From positions 310,001 through 374,000 of the forward strand of contig JBHJGZ010000003.1 in NCBI GenBank assembly GCA_050331295.1: a DNA stretch of 64,000 nucleotides, given 5' to 3'. Within the stretch, counting starts at the first letter, position 1, and every line of letters starts with the position of its first letter. This document shows positions 16,170 to 25,487 of this stretch, one piece after another. Below the pieces are notes generated by a model, which worked only from the letters and a program-made list of their open reading frames with translations, was not told the origin of the DNA and ran no database searches. This stretch comes from Kuafuiihalomonas sp050331295. Lineage in GTDB: Bacteria; Myxococcota; Kuafuiibacteriia; Kuafuiibacteriales; Kuafuiibacteriaceae. The translations under genes and the position numbers were made by a program.

Positions 16170-17610
16170 CCTCGATTCGCGTTCGGCCAGCGTCGACGGT
16201 GACGGTGCGGGTAAGTGATTGATGACCGTCCGCACGAACGCGAAGGAGGTGCTCTCCCGGAGCGAGGTCCTCGAAGGTGACGGGTGTGTGGTCGATGAAA
16301 GGTCGGCCGTCTACGGAAACCTCGGCACTTTCCGGCGTCACTTGGACCGTCAGCGTTCCCGTACGATTCCACTGAAAGGTCAAGACCGCCAGCACCAGAC
16401 TGAGGAGCGCGCCAACGAGAACGGCCACCCAGGTCGGCACTGACCTTCGCTCTCGGCGTTCGGTTTCGGGAACCCTCTCCGGCTGCGCTGCGACGTCCCC
16501 CCAAGGACTCGAAGTCTCACGCGGAGGATCGTAGGCAGCTTCACCCTCCGGCTCGGCGCCCAAGTCTCCAAGACCTACCGCCCGACTCGACGACTGTGCG
16601 GGCCTCGGAGCGGATACCTCAGTCGGCGAAGACAGTCGCGCGAGGTTCTTGAACCTCTCCATTCGCTCCCGCTCTCGTTCGATCTCTTGGGCAAAATGGC
16701 GACTCATGTACTTGGCGAGCGCACGACGGTCGAAGCTCGTTTCAGACTCGAACACGAAGCGCTGGAGGTCGGTGGCCATCGCCGACGCCGATGGGTAGCG
16801 GTCTTCAGGCTGTCGTTGAAGGGCTCGCAAGATGATCTCCTCCAGCCGAGGGTCGAGATCCTTGTTGATCTGAGAGGGTGGAAGGAATTCCACGTTTCGG
16901 ATCTTCTCGAGAAGCGAGAAATCGTTCGTCCCTCTGAAGAGTCGACGGCCCACCAAGAGCTCGTAGAGAACAATGCCGCAGGCAAAGATATCCGTACGCT
17001 CGTCGATGGTCGCGCCTCGAATCTGCTCTGGCGACATGTAGCCGAACTTACCTTTGAGTGCCCCGGCGTGCGTCTTCGATACCTTGTGGGCAACCTGCGC
17101 TATCCCAAAGTCGATGAGCTTCACTTCTCCATCGAACGAGCACAGAATGTTGTGCGGCGAGACGTCTCGATGCACCAGCTCTAGGCATCGACCGGCATCA
17201 TCCGTCTTTCGATGCGCATAGTCGAGGCCCTCGCACACCTTCTGAACGACATAAGCGCTCATTACAAAGGGCAAGAGACGTTGACGCTTTCGCGCTCGGT
17301 CCCAGATCGTCCGAAGGTCGACACCGCGGACGTACTCCATGGCAATGAAGTACTGGCTTCCAACCTTGCCTAGTTCATAGGTTTGGGCGATGTTAGCGTG
17401 TTGAAGCTCCACGGCTAGCTTGGCTTCATCCACGAACATTTCGATGAAGTCGGGGTCGGCCGAAACCGACGGAAGAATCCGCTTGAGGGCGACCATTCGT
17501 TCGAAGCCTTCGACTCCGGTCAGCTTGCCGCGAAAGACCTCCGCCATTCCTCCTACGTTGATCCGGTCGAGCAGTAGGTACCGGCCAAACTGCTCTGGCT
17601 CCGCCGCCAC
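16141..17610 (-). CDS. Membrane Ser/Thr protein kinase with PEGA domain
   Basis: The 489-aa protein is a Hanks-type kinase with intact machinery: a GGMAEVF loop, VALK lysine (K43), HRDVSPHN (147-154), DFG (167-169) and GYMSPEQ. After a linker rich in Ser, Pro and charged residues there is one membrane helix (about 388-410). A C-terminal extracytoplasmic PEGA domain follows (LTVQVTPESAEVSVDG, then LAPGEHLLRVRADGH). The layout is common among myxobacterial-type kinases. It starts at GTG 17610 and is convergent with plsC, sharing 29 bp at the 3' ends. The signal and substrates are unknown. Confidence 0.92.
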   Translation of the reverse strand: MAAEPEQFGRYLLLDRINVGGMAEVFRGKLTGVEGFERMVALKRILPSVSADPDFIEMFVDEAKLAVELQHANIAQTYELGKVGSQYFIAMEYVRGVDLRTIWDRARKRQRLLPFVMSAYVVQKVCEGLDYAHRKTDDAGRCLELVHRDVSPHNILCSFDGEVKLIDFGIAQVAHKVSKTHAGALKGKFGYMSPEQIRGATIDERTDIFACGIVLYELLVGRRLFRGTNDFSLLEKIRNVEFLPPSQINKDLDPRLEEIILRALQRQPEDRYPSASAMATDLQRFVFESETSFDRRALAKYMSRHFAQEIERERERMERFKNLARLSSPTEVSAPRPAQSSSRAVGLGDLGAEPEGEAAYDPPRETSSPWGDVAAQPERVPETERRERRSVPTWVAVLVGALLSLVLAVLTFQWNRTGTLTVQVTPESAEVSVDGRPFIDHTPVTFEDLAPGEHLLRVRADGHQSLTRTVTVDAGRTRIEVIHLEGLEP

Positions 17611-17687
17611 TCGCTGAGTCTATCCGCGGGCGGCACACAACACCACCCGCGGGTCGGACCGGCGGTCGTCGGCTCGCGTTCGTTCGG

Positions 17688-18956
17688 TCACCTCCGCAAG
17701 CTCTCCGCGGGATCGGTTTTGGCCGCTCGAAATGCCGGGATAGATGCACCCGCCACCGCTGCCAGGGTACCCAGCGCCAATCCGCTGACGAAGATCCAAG
17801 GAGGAAAGTGAACCCATTCACTGGGGCGGAAAGACAGGCTGGATAGACTCTGGCGAAGCACCTCGTTCCCGAGTGATGCCAAACCCCACCCTGCCGCACA
17901 CCCGACCGCAGCACCTACCAGCCCAAGCAGTGCCGCCTGGGCCAGAAACCACCGCAGGACGCGGGCACGCTCGGCACCGAGAGCTCGTAGCACGGCGATT
18001 TCATGCCTGCGTTCACTGACCATCAAGGAGAAGGCTAGACCGGCGACCAGGGCAGCGAGCGACGCCAGGAAGATGATGAGGGTGCTGGCCAAGAGGCTCG
18101 CCAGGACCAGCGCCCAACCGATGAGCTTCGGCGTCTCGTCGACGCGAAACCCAGCTTGCTCCACGGCATGTGCCGTTCGGCCCGCAAGTTCAGGGTCTGA
18201 AACCTCCACCCACGCTTCGGTGATCAGAGATTGGACTCCGAACTGGGCATCCCAGCGTTCGACGGTGGACAGAGGTACGGTGACTCCGGCCAGACTCACG
18301 TACTCGGACAGACCGATGACCTCCGCAATCTCTCGGCGAACCTGGCCCACGCTTCCTTGAGTCGCCGACGCTCCGAGGACCAGCTCGAAACGCAGACCCG
18401 TAACCGCGGACGCCGAAAGCCGCGGCTGTCCGATGGCTGGGGCGACCGTCGTGTTGTAGAGATCGAGAAGCCGGCGTGAGACCACCACCGGGATCGGTCC
18501 CTCCTGATGATCGACGAAGTCGCCCTGGTCCCTGCCCGCCGCTTCCAAGGCGTCTTCGACCAGGGTAGCCTCCACCCCGCTGACGAAAATATCGGTGGAG
18601 ACCGTCCGCCCCAAGATTTGGCGTCCCCCCGCGGCTCGGGTTGGAATCACCGAGGAATGGACCGCATGGACCGCTTCCACGCCGGGAAGCCCTCTCATCC
18701 GGTCCAGACCTTCCGAGTCCAGCTTGGGACCCAAGGATTCGAAAGATAGGATTCCGACCTCGACACGTCGCGCCTCGACCTTGAATCGATCCAGCGGCAA
18801 CTCGGGCAGCAGCGGAACGACCACTTGCTCATACACCCCCAGCATCAAGCTTCCCGACCCGGTCGCCACGGCGATACACACGGCTACCGCGGCCACGACC
18901 AAGACGGACCGCGTGGGTGTACGGGTGAGATCAAGCCGGACGAAGCGGATCAGCAT
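17688..18956 (-). CDS. ABC transporter permease, MacB/LolC-like (FtsX fold)
   Basis: The 422-aa protein has the FtsX-type layout: one N-terminal membrane helix (about 17-38), a large extracytoplasmic domain, then three membrane helices in the last 150 residues. The cytoplasmic loop reads SLMVSERRHEIAVLRALGAERARV, the diagnostic coupling helix of MacB/LolC permeases, and the C-terminus ends with IPAFRAAKTDPAESLR. Such pairs move lipoproteins, peptides or hydrophobic compounds out of the inner membrane. The start overlaps the end of the ATPase gene by 7 bp. Operon: lipoprotein, ATPase, permease. Confidence 0.9.
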   Translation of the reverse strand: MLIRFVRLDLTRTPTRSVLVVAAVAVCIAVATGSGSLMLGVYEQVVVPLLPELPLDRFKVEARRVEVGILSFESLGPKLDSEGLDRMRGLPGVEAVHAVHSSVIPTRAAGGRQILGRTVSTDIFVSGVEATLVEDALEAAGRDQGDFVDHQEGPIPVVVSRRLLDLYNTTVAPAIGQPRLSASAVTGLRFELVLGASATQGSVGQVRREIAEVIGLSEYVSLAGVTVPLSTVERWDAQFGVQSLITEAWVEVSDPELAGRTAHAVEQAGFRVDETPKLIGWALVLASLLASTLIIFLASLAALVAGLAFSLMVSERRHEIAVLRALGAERARVLRWFLAQAALLGLVGAAVGCAAGWGLASLGNEVLRQSLSSLSFRPSEWVHFPPWIFVSGLALGTLAAVAGASIPAFRAAKTDPAESLRR

Positions 18957-19612
18957 CGTCGCGTCAACTTACCTTCACGAAGGGACCAGACCTCATCGGC
19001 ACGCTCGCAAATCCGTGGGTCGTGGGTCGCCATCACGATGCGCCGTCCGGGCTGCTCGTCCCGGAGCCGGGCAATGAGATCCAACACCTGACCACCGGTC
19101 TCGTCGTCGAGGTTTCCGGTTGGCTCGTCTGCCAGGATGAGACCCGGATCGTGGACGACCGCTCGGGCAATGGCCACGCGCTGTCGCTCTCCGCCCGAAA
19201 GAGCCGCGACCCGGTCGCGTCGCCGCTCCCCCATGTCGACCCGTCGGAGAACGTCGACGACCCGCCCCGGCTGGGTCTCGCCTCGGAGCCACAGGGGTAC
19301 CGATATATTCTCTTCCACCGTCCACGACTCGAGGAGGTGGAAAGACTGATAGACGAAGCCCACGTGTCGGAGTCGCAAACGCGTCCTCGCGTCGTCGGAC
19401 AACGTGCCGAGCGAAGCTCCGAAAAGCGTCGCGTGACCCTGAAACCGCGCGCTCAGTCCCCCCAGGATCGAGAGAAGGGTCGTCTTTCCACCGCCGCTTG
19501 GTCCCACTACCGCGATGAACGCCCCTTCGGGGACTAAGAGGTCGATACCGTCCAGAACCGTGCGGCCATCAGGCGTTGTCCATCGGATGCCAGACAGACA
19601 GACCGCGCTCAC
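18950..19612 (-). CDS. ABC transporter ATP-binding protein, MacB/LolD-like
   Basis: The 220-aa protein is a complete nucleotide-binding domain: Walker A GPSGGGKTT (37-45), Q-loop VYQSFHLL, signature LSGGERQR (from 138), Walker B LILADEPTG (from 158) and the switch His in ATHDPR. LRLRHVGFVYQSFHLL is typical of the LolD/MacB ATPase group that pairs with FtsX-fold permeases. It overlaps the permease by 7 bp and the upstream lipoprotein gene by 4 bp, so the three are almost surely translated together. Confidence 0.93.
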   Translation of the reverse strand: MSAVCLSGIRWTTPDGRTVLDGIDLLVPEGAFIAVVGPSGGGKTTLLSILGGLSARFQGHATLFGASLGTLSDDARTRLRLRHVGFVYQSFHLLESWTVEENISVPLWLRGETQPGRVVDVLRRVDMGERRRDRVAALSGGERQRVAIARAVVHDPGLILADEPTGNLDDETGGQVLDLIARLRDEQPGRRIVMATHDPRICERADEVWSLREGKLTRRC

Positions 19613-21195
19613 GAGGCGTCTCGTTTCGGAGGGTCCACCGTCAGATCAACCGTCATCTGTACGATGCCCATGTCCTGAACCACCCGAGCCTCGAGTGCAT
19701 CGAGAAGGGCGAGTGCGTCGAGAAACTGGCCCCAAATCGGCCGAATCAAGAGGGGCAAGCGCGACGGCCGAAACGTGCGAAGCGCCTGCTCCAAAGCGTC
19801 GAATCGAAGCTGCAGCCAAAGCGGGGGCATCGACGCGGCCCTCTCGGGTCTCGACAGCACCCTGTCCATGAGTTCGGCGTCACTCGCCACCACCAACGTT
19901 CGCTCCGACTCCGCGACATCCACGATTCGCATGGGGCGCCCTCTCGACGTCGATGAGAAAGCCAATACCTCCACACCACCCGAACGACGTCGCTTCACCT
20001 CGACACGCGAATCGGACGAGATGTCCTGCGCAAGCCGATCCATGAGCGGCTTGTCGATGCCGAGACCGAGAACGTACCACATGACCGTCAATGGGTTGTC
20101 GAGAACGGTCCTCAGATCAGTGCGGCTCAGGTCCGCCGCTCCAAGCGCGAACGACAGGTGGCCGGTCAACCGAGGCAGGACGTCCTTTTCGAAGTCCAGC
20201 CGCATTCTGCCCTGCCTACGCGCCGTGTTCAATCGTTCCCGGAATGGACTCCCGGGCGGTACGAACGCGTCGAAGAGGCGCGTCGGGTTACCTGAGACTT
20301 GGAGCATCATCACCGCATCCGGAAGAGAGAGCGCTTCCATGGTCGGTGGCACCTCGCCCCTGGCCGACAGGACGGTATCGACGTCATCCTGAGCCGATTG
20401 CAAGAAGCTTGCTTCCGCCGCAATCCGCATCCCGTGGTCCAGCCAGCGCAGGTCCATGCCTGCAACCTGCATTGCATCAGCGAGCGCCGTGACCTTCTCC
20501 CGACTGAGTCGCCGACGGAGACGGTCAGGAAGCAGGCTCAGGAGGGCGGGCACACTCTTCTTCGGTTCGGGAATGCGGACCCGGACGACATCGGTCTCGG
20601 GGGAAGCGGGCAGAACCTCGAGAGCCGAGCCGTCAACCTCCAATCCAGACGCCTCTTGAAGCAGGGCACTGGCTCCGACACCCAAGCCCACCAGCACCAG
20701 ACGCCCCGACCTCATCAAGGCAGCGGACTCTACTCGGTCGGGTCCGAATGCTCGGTCATATCGGAGCACGCGCTGATTCGACTTCTCTTCGGATCCATAC
20801 TGCCGTTCGAACAGCGCTCTGAGGTTGGCCAGAAGCTTCGCCGGCTCGGATGCCGGTAGGACCCAAAGTGCCCGGCGGTTTTCGAGGTCCAAACCGCCGG
20901 CGAATCGATCGTGGACGTCGAGTCCGGCCTTTTCCATCGCGTCTACGTCGAACGGATTGATGGTGGTCGCAGCGATCCATTCCTTTTCGAGCGCCTCGAT
21001 CTGGTCATCGGTCATCATCGCATCCACCAACGTCTCGAAACGGTCCAAGAGCTCGGGCAGGGCGGTGATGCGGCCGTCCAATACGACGTCCATCGAAACA
21101 GGTATTCGAGCCACCGCGGTGGTGGTCTCCGTCGTGGGACACCCGTTGCAACCAGCGAGACCGGCCAAAAAGACTGTGAGGACGGCACGCGTCAT
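19609..21195 (-). CDS. Predicted lipoprotein of unknown function
   Basis: The 528-aa protein begins with a lipoprotein signal (VLTVFLAGLAGC, lipobox LAGC with the modified Cys at residue 16). The mature part is a long mixed alpha/beta protein without a motif I recognise. Its tone (repeated Leu/Val strands, RALWVLPAS, TGHLSFALGAADLS) resembles the DUF3352-type surface proteins, but I would not assign it. It is the first gene of an operon with a MacB/LolD-like ABC transporter, whose ATPase ATG overlaps its stop. It may be a cargo, a periplasmic partner or an unrelated passenger. Confidence 0.75.
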   Translation of the reverse strand: MTRAVLTVFLAGLAGCNGCPTTETTTAVARIPVSMDVVLDGRITALPELLDRFETLVDAMMTDDQIEALEKEWIAATTINPFDVDAMEKAGLDVHDRFAGGLDLENRRALWVLPASEPAKLLANLRALFERQYGSEEKSNQRVLRYDRAFGPDRVESAALMRSGRLVLVGLGVGASALLQEASGLEVDGSALEVLPASPETDVVRVRIPEPKKSVPALLSLLPDRLRRRLSREKVTALADAMQVAGMDLRWLDHGMRIAAEASFLQSAQDDVDTVLSARGEVPPTMEALSLPDAVMMLQVSGNPTRLFDAFVPPGSPFRERLNTARRQGRMRLDFEKDVLPRLTGHLSFALGAADLSRTDLRTVLDNPLTVMWYVLGLGIDKPLMDRLAQDISSDSRVEVKRRRSGGVEVLAFSSTSRGRPMRIVDVAESERTLVVASDAELMDRVLSRPERAASMPPLWLQLRFDALEQALRTFRPSRLPLLIRPIWGQFLDALALLDALEARVVQDMGIVQMTVDLTVDPPKRDAS

Positions 21196-21250
21196 GGCAG
21201 CGCCGTTAGCAACCGGCCAATCGGAGCGTCAACGGCCGGACGCACAACCC

Positions 21251-21970
21251 TCAGCCGTAGCTGAGCCACGGGTAAAGGAGGCCCAGCGCAAGAGAAAAGA
21301 CGGGGTTCCAGATGTACCCAAAGCCATACCAGGCAAGCACCAGACCGAGGATGGAAAAGGTCGGATCTCGAGCGAACTCGGACCATCGTCGAGCATTGTC
21401 GTCGGACAAGACGAGGCCCACGACGGCGTGACCGTCCAACGGGGGAACCGGCAGCAGGTTGAACGTCCCGAGGAGCAGATTCAGGGTGAAGAGGATGCTG
21501 AGCAGTGTCGTGGCTGCGGTCGGCGCACCGTCGGGCCCGATCGCGAGGCGGGTGAAGGATACACTGCTCGGAGCTTCGAAGGTTCCGCTCAACACGCCGA
21601 CGGAAAGGATCACCCCTACAATGAAGGCGATGCAGAAGTTGGCAGCCGGTCCAGCCGCTGCCATCCATGCGGCGCGTCGCGGATGCCGATGAGCCCAAAT
21701 CGGATTAAAAGGTGCGCTGGCCCAACCCAGCATCCATCCGCCTTGATTGAGGAAGTAGCTCACCAACGGGACGATGACGGTTCCGAAGGGCTCGCGCCGG
21801 ATGTGAGGAATCGGGCTCAAGCTCACTTGACCTGCTTCATGGGCCGTTCGGTCCCCACCCCACTTCGCGACCAGTGCGTGCGCCGCCTCGTGGCACGTCA
21901 GTGAGAACAGAAAGGCGACCCACCAGATGGGGAGCATGGCTATAAACTTCGGATCAAAGAGATCGTTCAT
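21251..21970 (-). CDS. Site-2-type membrane metalloprotease (M50, Rip/YwhC subgroup)
   Basis: From the ATG at 21970 the protein is 239 aa with about six membrane helices. The zinc-site motif HEAAH (27-31) lies in the first half and the third ligand Asp in NLLPVPPLDGH (D179) near the C-terminus, the arrangement of site-2 proteases. An AAAGPAANF segment is also typical. Such enzymes cut membrane-embedded substrates, often anti-sigma factors. The frame is open up to 22033, but ATG 21970 gives a normal N-terminus and leaves a 61-bp divergent promoter region facing the diguanylate cyclase gene. Confidence 0.88.
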   Translation of the reverse strand: MNDLFDPKFIAMLPIWWVAFLFSLTCHEAAHALVAKWGGDRTAHEAGQVSLSPIPHIRREPFGTVIVPLVSYFLNQGGWMLGWASAPFNPIWAHRHPRRAAWMAAAGPAANFCIAFIVGVILSVGVLSGTFEAPSSVSFTRLAIGPDGAPTAATTLLSILFTLNLLLGTFNLLPVPPLDGHAVVGLVLSDDNARRWSEFARDPTFSILGLVLAWYGFGYIWNPVFSLALGLLYPWLSYG

Positions 21971-22031
21971 CGCTGACCTGAAACGGGACGTGAGGCGCGC
22001 CTCAACCTCGCACATGTTAGCATGCGCCACC

Positions 22032-22919
22032 ATGGAGCCCGAGTGGAAGCCTGAGACGGCCTATGAGCGGCTTCAGCTGGCCCTCGCCTCCGCTCGAGAC
22101 CGGCACACCGTGATGCTGGCCTTACGGGAGTTCCTTCGTTCGGAGCTGCCGCACACGCCATGGTCTTGGTGGTTGCACGAGGGTGGGACATGGCAACGGC
22201 GCCTCGGGTCGGTCACGCCTCCCGCCACAGATGCGCTGATGGAAGGAGGCCAGTCCGCCGGTGGCGCGTTCGCTCTGACCGACAATGCCCGGCTCCACCT
22301 CGAGTCTCCGACCCAAGAGTTGGCCCGCCACAGAATGATTTGGGCGCTGGTCGCTGCCTGCTACCGCCGGGCCGAGGACTTCGAAGAGGCCCGCCGGCTC
22401 ACGACAGTGGACGAAGTCACCGGACTCTTCAACGCCCGACACCTCGGGCGGGTGCTCGAACATGAGCTGGCTCGAAGTCGTCGATTCGGCCGGCAGCTCA
22501 GCCTCCTGTTCATCGATCTCGACCATTTCAAGGCGGTCAATGATGACCTGGGCCACGGGGAAGGCACCCGACTGCTGTCGGAGATCGGCAAGCTTCTGGG
22601 TCGGTGCGTACGGCGCTCCGACCACGCGTTTCGCTACGGTGGAGATGAGTTTGCGGTCTGCTTGGTCGAGACGGATCGCCCGGAAGCCGTGGCGGTGGCA
22701 GAGCGATTCCGGCGAGAGATCCGCAAATATGTTTCGTCCTACGCAGATATCCGTTCCAAGATCTCCGCGAGCATCGGGGTCGCGAGCTTTCCATCCGATG
22801 GAGACTCGGTGGAGGGTCTGTTGGAGAGGGCCGACGCTGCGATGTATCGGGCCAAAGCCGGCGGAAGAAACGCGGTGTACACTCTGGACCTTCGACCGAG
22901 AAAAGGACCTGACCTATGA
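22032..22919 (+). CDS. Diguanylate cyclase (GGDEF)
   Basis: The 295-aa protein has an N-terminal helical or GAF-like sensor region (about 1-115) and a C-terminal GGDEF domain. It keeps DEVTGLFNARHL, IDLDHFKAVND and an intact active site GGDEF (203-207). An inhibitory-site RxxD (194-197) stands five residues before it, so feedback by c-di-GMP is likely. It should make c-di-GMP from two GTP in the cytoplasm. I chose the ATG at 22032 before EPEWKPE. The end overlaps the HAD gene start by four bases. Two PilZ-type proteins elsewhere in the window are possible effectors. Confidence 0.93.
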   Translation: MEPEWKPETAYERLQLALASARDRHTVMLALREFLRSELPHTPWSWWLHEGGTWQRRLGSVTPPATDALMEGGQSAGGAFALTDNARLHLESPTQELARHRMIWALVAACYRRAEDFEEARRLTTVDEVTGLFNARHLGRVLEHELARSRRFGRQLSLLFIDLDHFKAVNDDLGHGEGTRLLSEIGKLLGRCVRRSDHAFRYGGDEFAVCLVETDRPEAVAVAERFRREIRKYVSSYADIRSKISASIGVASFPSDGDSVEGLLERADAAMYRAKAGGRNAVYTLDLRPRKGPDL

Positions 22920-23515
22920 ATACTCCGAAGGTGGTGCTTTGGGATGTCATGGGAACTCTGGTGACAGAGCCCTTCTTGGAGGCCATGCCCAAGCACTTTG
23001 GAATGAGCTTCAGCGACATGGTAGCGGCCAAGGACAAGCTGAGTTGGATCGACTTCGAACATGGCTTGATCGACGAAGAAACCTACTGCGAACGATTCTT
23101 CGCGGACCGACGACCCATCGATCGAGAAGCCCTGAAGAAGACGATGAGGGCCAGCTACGCCCTGCTTCCAGGGGTCGAGTCGATGCTACGAGAACTGGCG
23201 GCAGCCGGCTTTCGACAGTATGCGCTTTCCAACTATTCCGAGTGGTACAAACTCATCGAAGAGGCGACGGGTCTATCACGGTACATTGGCTGGGACTTCG
23301 TCTCATGCAGGACGGGGCATCGAAAGCCGCAACCCGACGCTTATCGCGTGCCTCTGAAAAGTTTGGCCGTGCAGCCTGACGAGTGCGTGTTCATCGATGA
23401 CCGGCAAAAGAACATCGATGCGGCCCGCGACCTCGGTTTGCATGCCATTCTTCGGACACCCTCTGCCGAGCAACTGCGGCGCGAGCTGGTAGACCTCGGC
23501 CTTCTTCAGGGATGA
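22916..23515 (+). CDS. HAD hydrolase similar to plant chloroplast FMN hydrolase
   Basis: The 199-aa protein is a HAD-superfamily phosphatase. Motif I reads DVMGTLV (nucleophile D10), motif II SNYSEW, motif III Lys in RKPQPDAY and motif IV FIDDRQKN. The second Asp of the usual DxDxT is Met (M12). The same DVM form and the surrounding residues (DPF-like EPF, WIDFEHGLIDEE, GHRKPQPD) resemble Arabidopsis chloroplast FMN hydrolase, which suggests activity on a flavin phosphate or similar small phosphate ester. It overlaps the diguanylate cyclase stop by four bases (ATGA). Confidence 0.8.
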   Translation: MNTPKVVLWDVMGTLVTEPFLEAMPKHFGMSFSDMVAAKDKLSWIDFEHGLIDEETYCERFFADRRPIDREALKKTMRASYALLPGVESMLRELAAAGFRQYALSNYSEWYKLIEEATGLSRYIGWDFVSCRTGHRKPQPDAYRVPLKSLAVQPDECVFIDDRQKNIDAARDLGLHAILRTPSAEQLRRELVDLGLLQG

Positions 23516-23537
23516 TGAAAGTAGACCTTCACCATGC

Positions 23538-24752
23538 TCATCGGAGCGCTTCGGCGAGAGACCGAACAGCCACCGCGTAGGCCGCGATTCGGTAGGATAT
23601 TCCGAGTTCTTTGCGAGCATGGTCGACTCGGTCGAAGGCGTCGCTGAGCTGTCGCTCGAGCCTCGGCTGACTTTCACCCTCGGCCGGCTGACGGTCTTGA
23701 AGATTGGCTTCCCACTCGTACATCGAGCAGCAGACGCCACCGCCATTCGCAAGGACACCAGGAAGCACGGGAATCGACCGTTCTTCTAGGATGTTGTCGC
23801 CCTCTTCCGTCACCGGGCCATTGGCACCTTCCACCACGACTCGAGCCCGAACACAGGCTGCATTGCGTTTGTGAATCGCACCTCCGATCGCCGACGGAGC
23901 GAGAATGTCGCAGGGCAACATCACCACTGACTCGGCGTCGCCCACCTCGCCATAGGCTTCCGCATCTTCCATCGATCGAGGCATGTTCTCAGCGAGCGCT
24001 TCGAGGGCCTCTCGGCTGAAGCCCTTCGCGTTTCGGATGTGAAGGCGGGAATTGGACACAGCCACCACCTTGGCTCCCCAATCGTGCAGCGTGAACGCAC
24101 ACCAACGGCCGACGTTCCCGAACCCCTGCACGACCGCAGTTTTTCCTTCGATGGATTCTCCGGAACGCTCGAAGTAGCGGCGAGCACTCAGCGCGGTGCC
24201 GAATCCCGTCGACGCATCCCGGAACGGGTCCCCGCCGTCCTCGACCGGCTTACTGGTAATGGCAGCTCGGTGTAGCTGGCCCCCCTCCATCAACCAACGC
24301 ATCACCTTTGGAGGGGTGCCCACATCGCCGGCTGGTACGTCGCGATGCGGCCCCACGTGGACCGCCAAGCGTTCTCCGAATGACTTGGACAAGCGCTCGA
24401 GCTCTGCCTCGCTGAGGGACTTGGGATCGATGCGCAATCCACCTTTCGCTCCTCCTGCGGGCGCACGACAGACCGCCGTCTTCAACGCCATGAGGAATGC
24501 GAGGTTCTTGACCTCGTCCTCGTCGACCTCGGGATGATATCGAAGGCCCCCCTTATAGACTCCGCGCGCGTTCGAATGCTGAACGCGCCAGCCAGAGACG
24601 AACTCGGTGGTACCGTCGTCCCTCCGGAGAGGCACCGCGTAACGGATGATGGCGTCAGGGGTCTGAACGCGCTCGAGCACACTCGTTGGAAGGGCGCTCA
24701 CTCGAATGGCCTCCGACAGCGCCCGATTGCCTCGTCCCGTTTCGTTGCTCAT
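23538..24752 (-). CDS. Glu/Leu/Phe/Val dehydrogenase (glutamate dehydrogenase type)
   Basis: From the ATG at 24752 the protein is 404 aa, normal for hexameric glutamate dehydrogenases. The N-terminal catalytic domain contains GWRVQHSNARGVYKGGLRYHP and APAGGAKGGLRIDP with the substrate and catalytic lysines, then DVPAGDVGT. The Rossmann domain shows VVQGFGNVGRWCA. It catalyses reversible oxidative deamination of an amino acid, probably glutamate, in the cytoplasm. NAD or NADP preference cannot be read safely. The open frame runs 125 codons further upstream, but this part overlaps the divergent HAD gene and is compositionally a shadow. Confidence 0.92.
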   Translation of the reverse strand: MSNETGRGNRALSEAIRVSALPTSVLERVQTPDAIIRYAVPLRRDDGTTEFVSGWRVQHSNARGVYKGGLRYHPEVDEDEVKNLAFLMALKTAVCRAPAGGAKGGLRIDPKSLSEAELERLSKSFGERLAVHVGPHRDVPAGDVGTPPKVMRWLMEGGQLHRAAITSKPVEDGGDPFRDASTGFGTALSARRYFERSGESIEGKTAVVQGFGNVGRWCAFTLHDWGAKVVAVSNSRLHIRNAKGFSREALEALAENMPRSMEDAEAYGEVGDAESVVMLPCDILAPSAIGGAIHKRNAACVRARVVVEGANGPVTEEGDNILEERSIPVLPGVLANGGGVCCSMYEWEANLQDRQPAEGESQPRLERQLSDAFDRVDHARKELGISYRIAAYAVAVRSLAEALR

Positions 24753-24781
24753 GGGGCGCAGAGCATGCCATAGGATCGTCG

Positions 24782-25471
24782 GTGCGGTACTTCTTCTTCG
24801 ACGTTGGTGGCACCATGATCGAGCCGACTCCGTCGGTCGGAGCCATCTATCATCGCGTCGGCGAAGCCTTCGGTTTGGGCGCAACACAATCCCAACTAGA
24901 GAACGCTTTTCGGCGAATCTTTTCCGAACACGTTCATCGGAGCGGAGATGGTCCACTGGCACTCGGTACCGACGAGCCCAGTACCCACTTGTGGTGGCGG
25001 ACCCTCGTCTTTCAGCTGTTCGATGAGCTGGAATTTGGTGGGGATCGGGAGGCCTGTTACCGCGCGCTTTTCGGGGCCTTCGAGCAGCCCTCGGCATGGC
25101 GGGTGTTCGACGACGTGCGGCCCGCAATCGCGACCTTGACCAAGGCCGCCGTTCCGATGGGCATCATCAGCAACTGGGACTATCGCCTCATCCCCATCTT
25201 GGATGCGCTCGACCTCCGTCGGCACTTCGAGCCCATCGTGGTCTCCTGTTTCGAGGGCGTGGCCAAACCAAGTCTCGGTCTCTTTCGAGCCGCCCTCGAG
25301 CGCGTCGGTGTGCCTGCAAGTGAAGTGCGATATGTCGGGGACCGTCGTGACCTGGACTTGGAACCGGCGAGAGCACTCGGCATGGACGCCTACCTGGTCG
25401 ACCGCAACGGCGCGGTCGGCGACGCGCGCGATACACGGGTCGTTCAAAGCTTGTTGGACCTGGTCAGTTGA
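24782..25471 (+). CDS. HAD hydrolase, REG-2/HDHD3-like
   Basis: From GTG 24782 the 229-aa protein shows HAD motifs: FFFDVGGTM (nucleophile D7, with Gly in place of the second Asp), ISNWDYRL, Lys in GVAKPS and YVGDRRDLDLEPARALGM. The order and cap size match REG-2-like HAD proteins of unknown substrate. The start lies only 29 bp from the divergent glutamate dehydrogenase ATG, so any promoter must overlap coding sequence. The missing second Asp argues for altered phosphatase chemistry. Confidence 0.8.
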   Translation: MRYFFFDVGGTMIEPTPSVGAIYHRVGEAFGLGATQSQLENAFRRIFSEHVHRSGDGPLALGTDEPSTHLWWRTLVFQLFDELEFGGDREACYRALFGAFEQPSAWRVFDDVRPAIATLTKAAVPMGIISNWDYRLIPILDALDLRRHFEPIVVSCFEGVAKPSLGLFRAALERVGVPASEVRYVGDRRDLDLEPARALGMDAYLVDRNGAVGDARDTRVVQSLLDLVS

Positions 25472-25487
25472 CGCGTTCGGCGTCTGT

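Noticed and set aside
24752..25127. N-terminal extension of glutamate dehydrogenase
   Set aside because: Arg-rich shadow of the divergent HAD gene; ATG 24752 gives the family's normal length.
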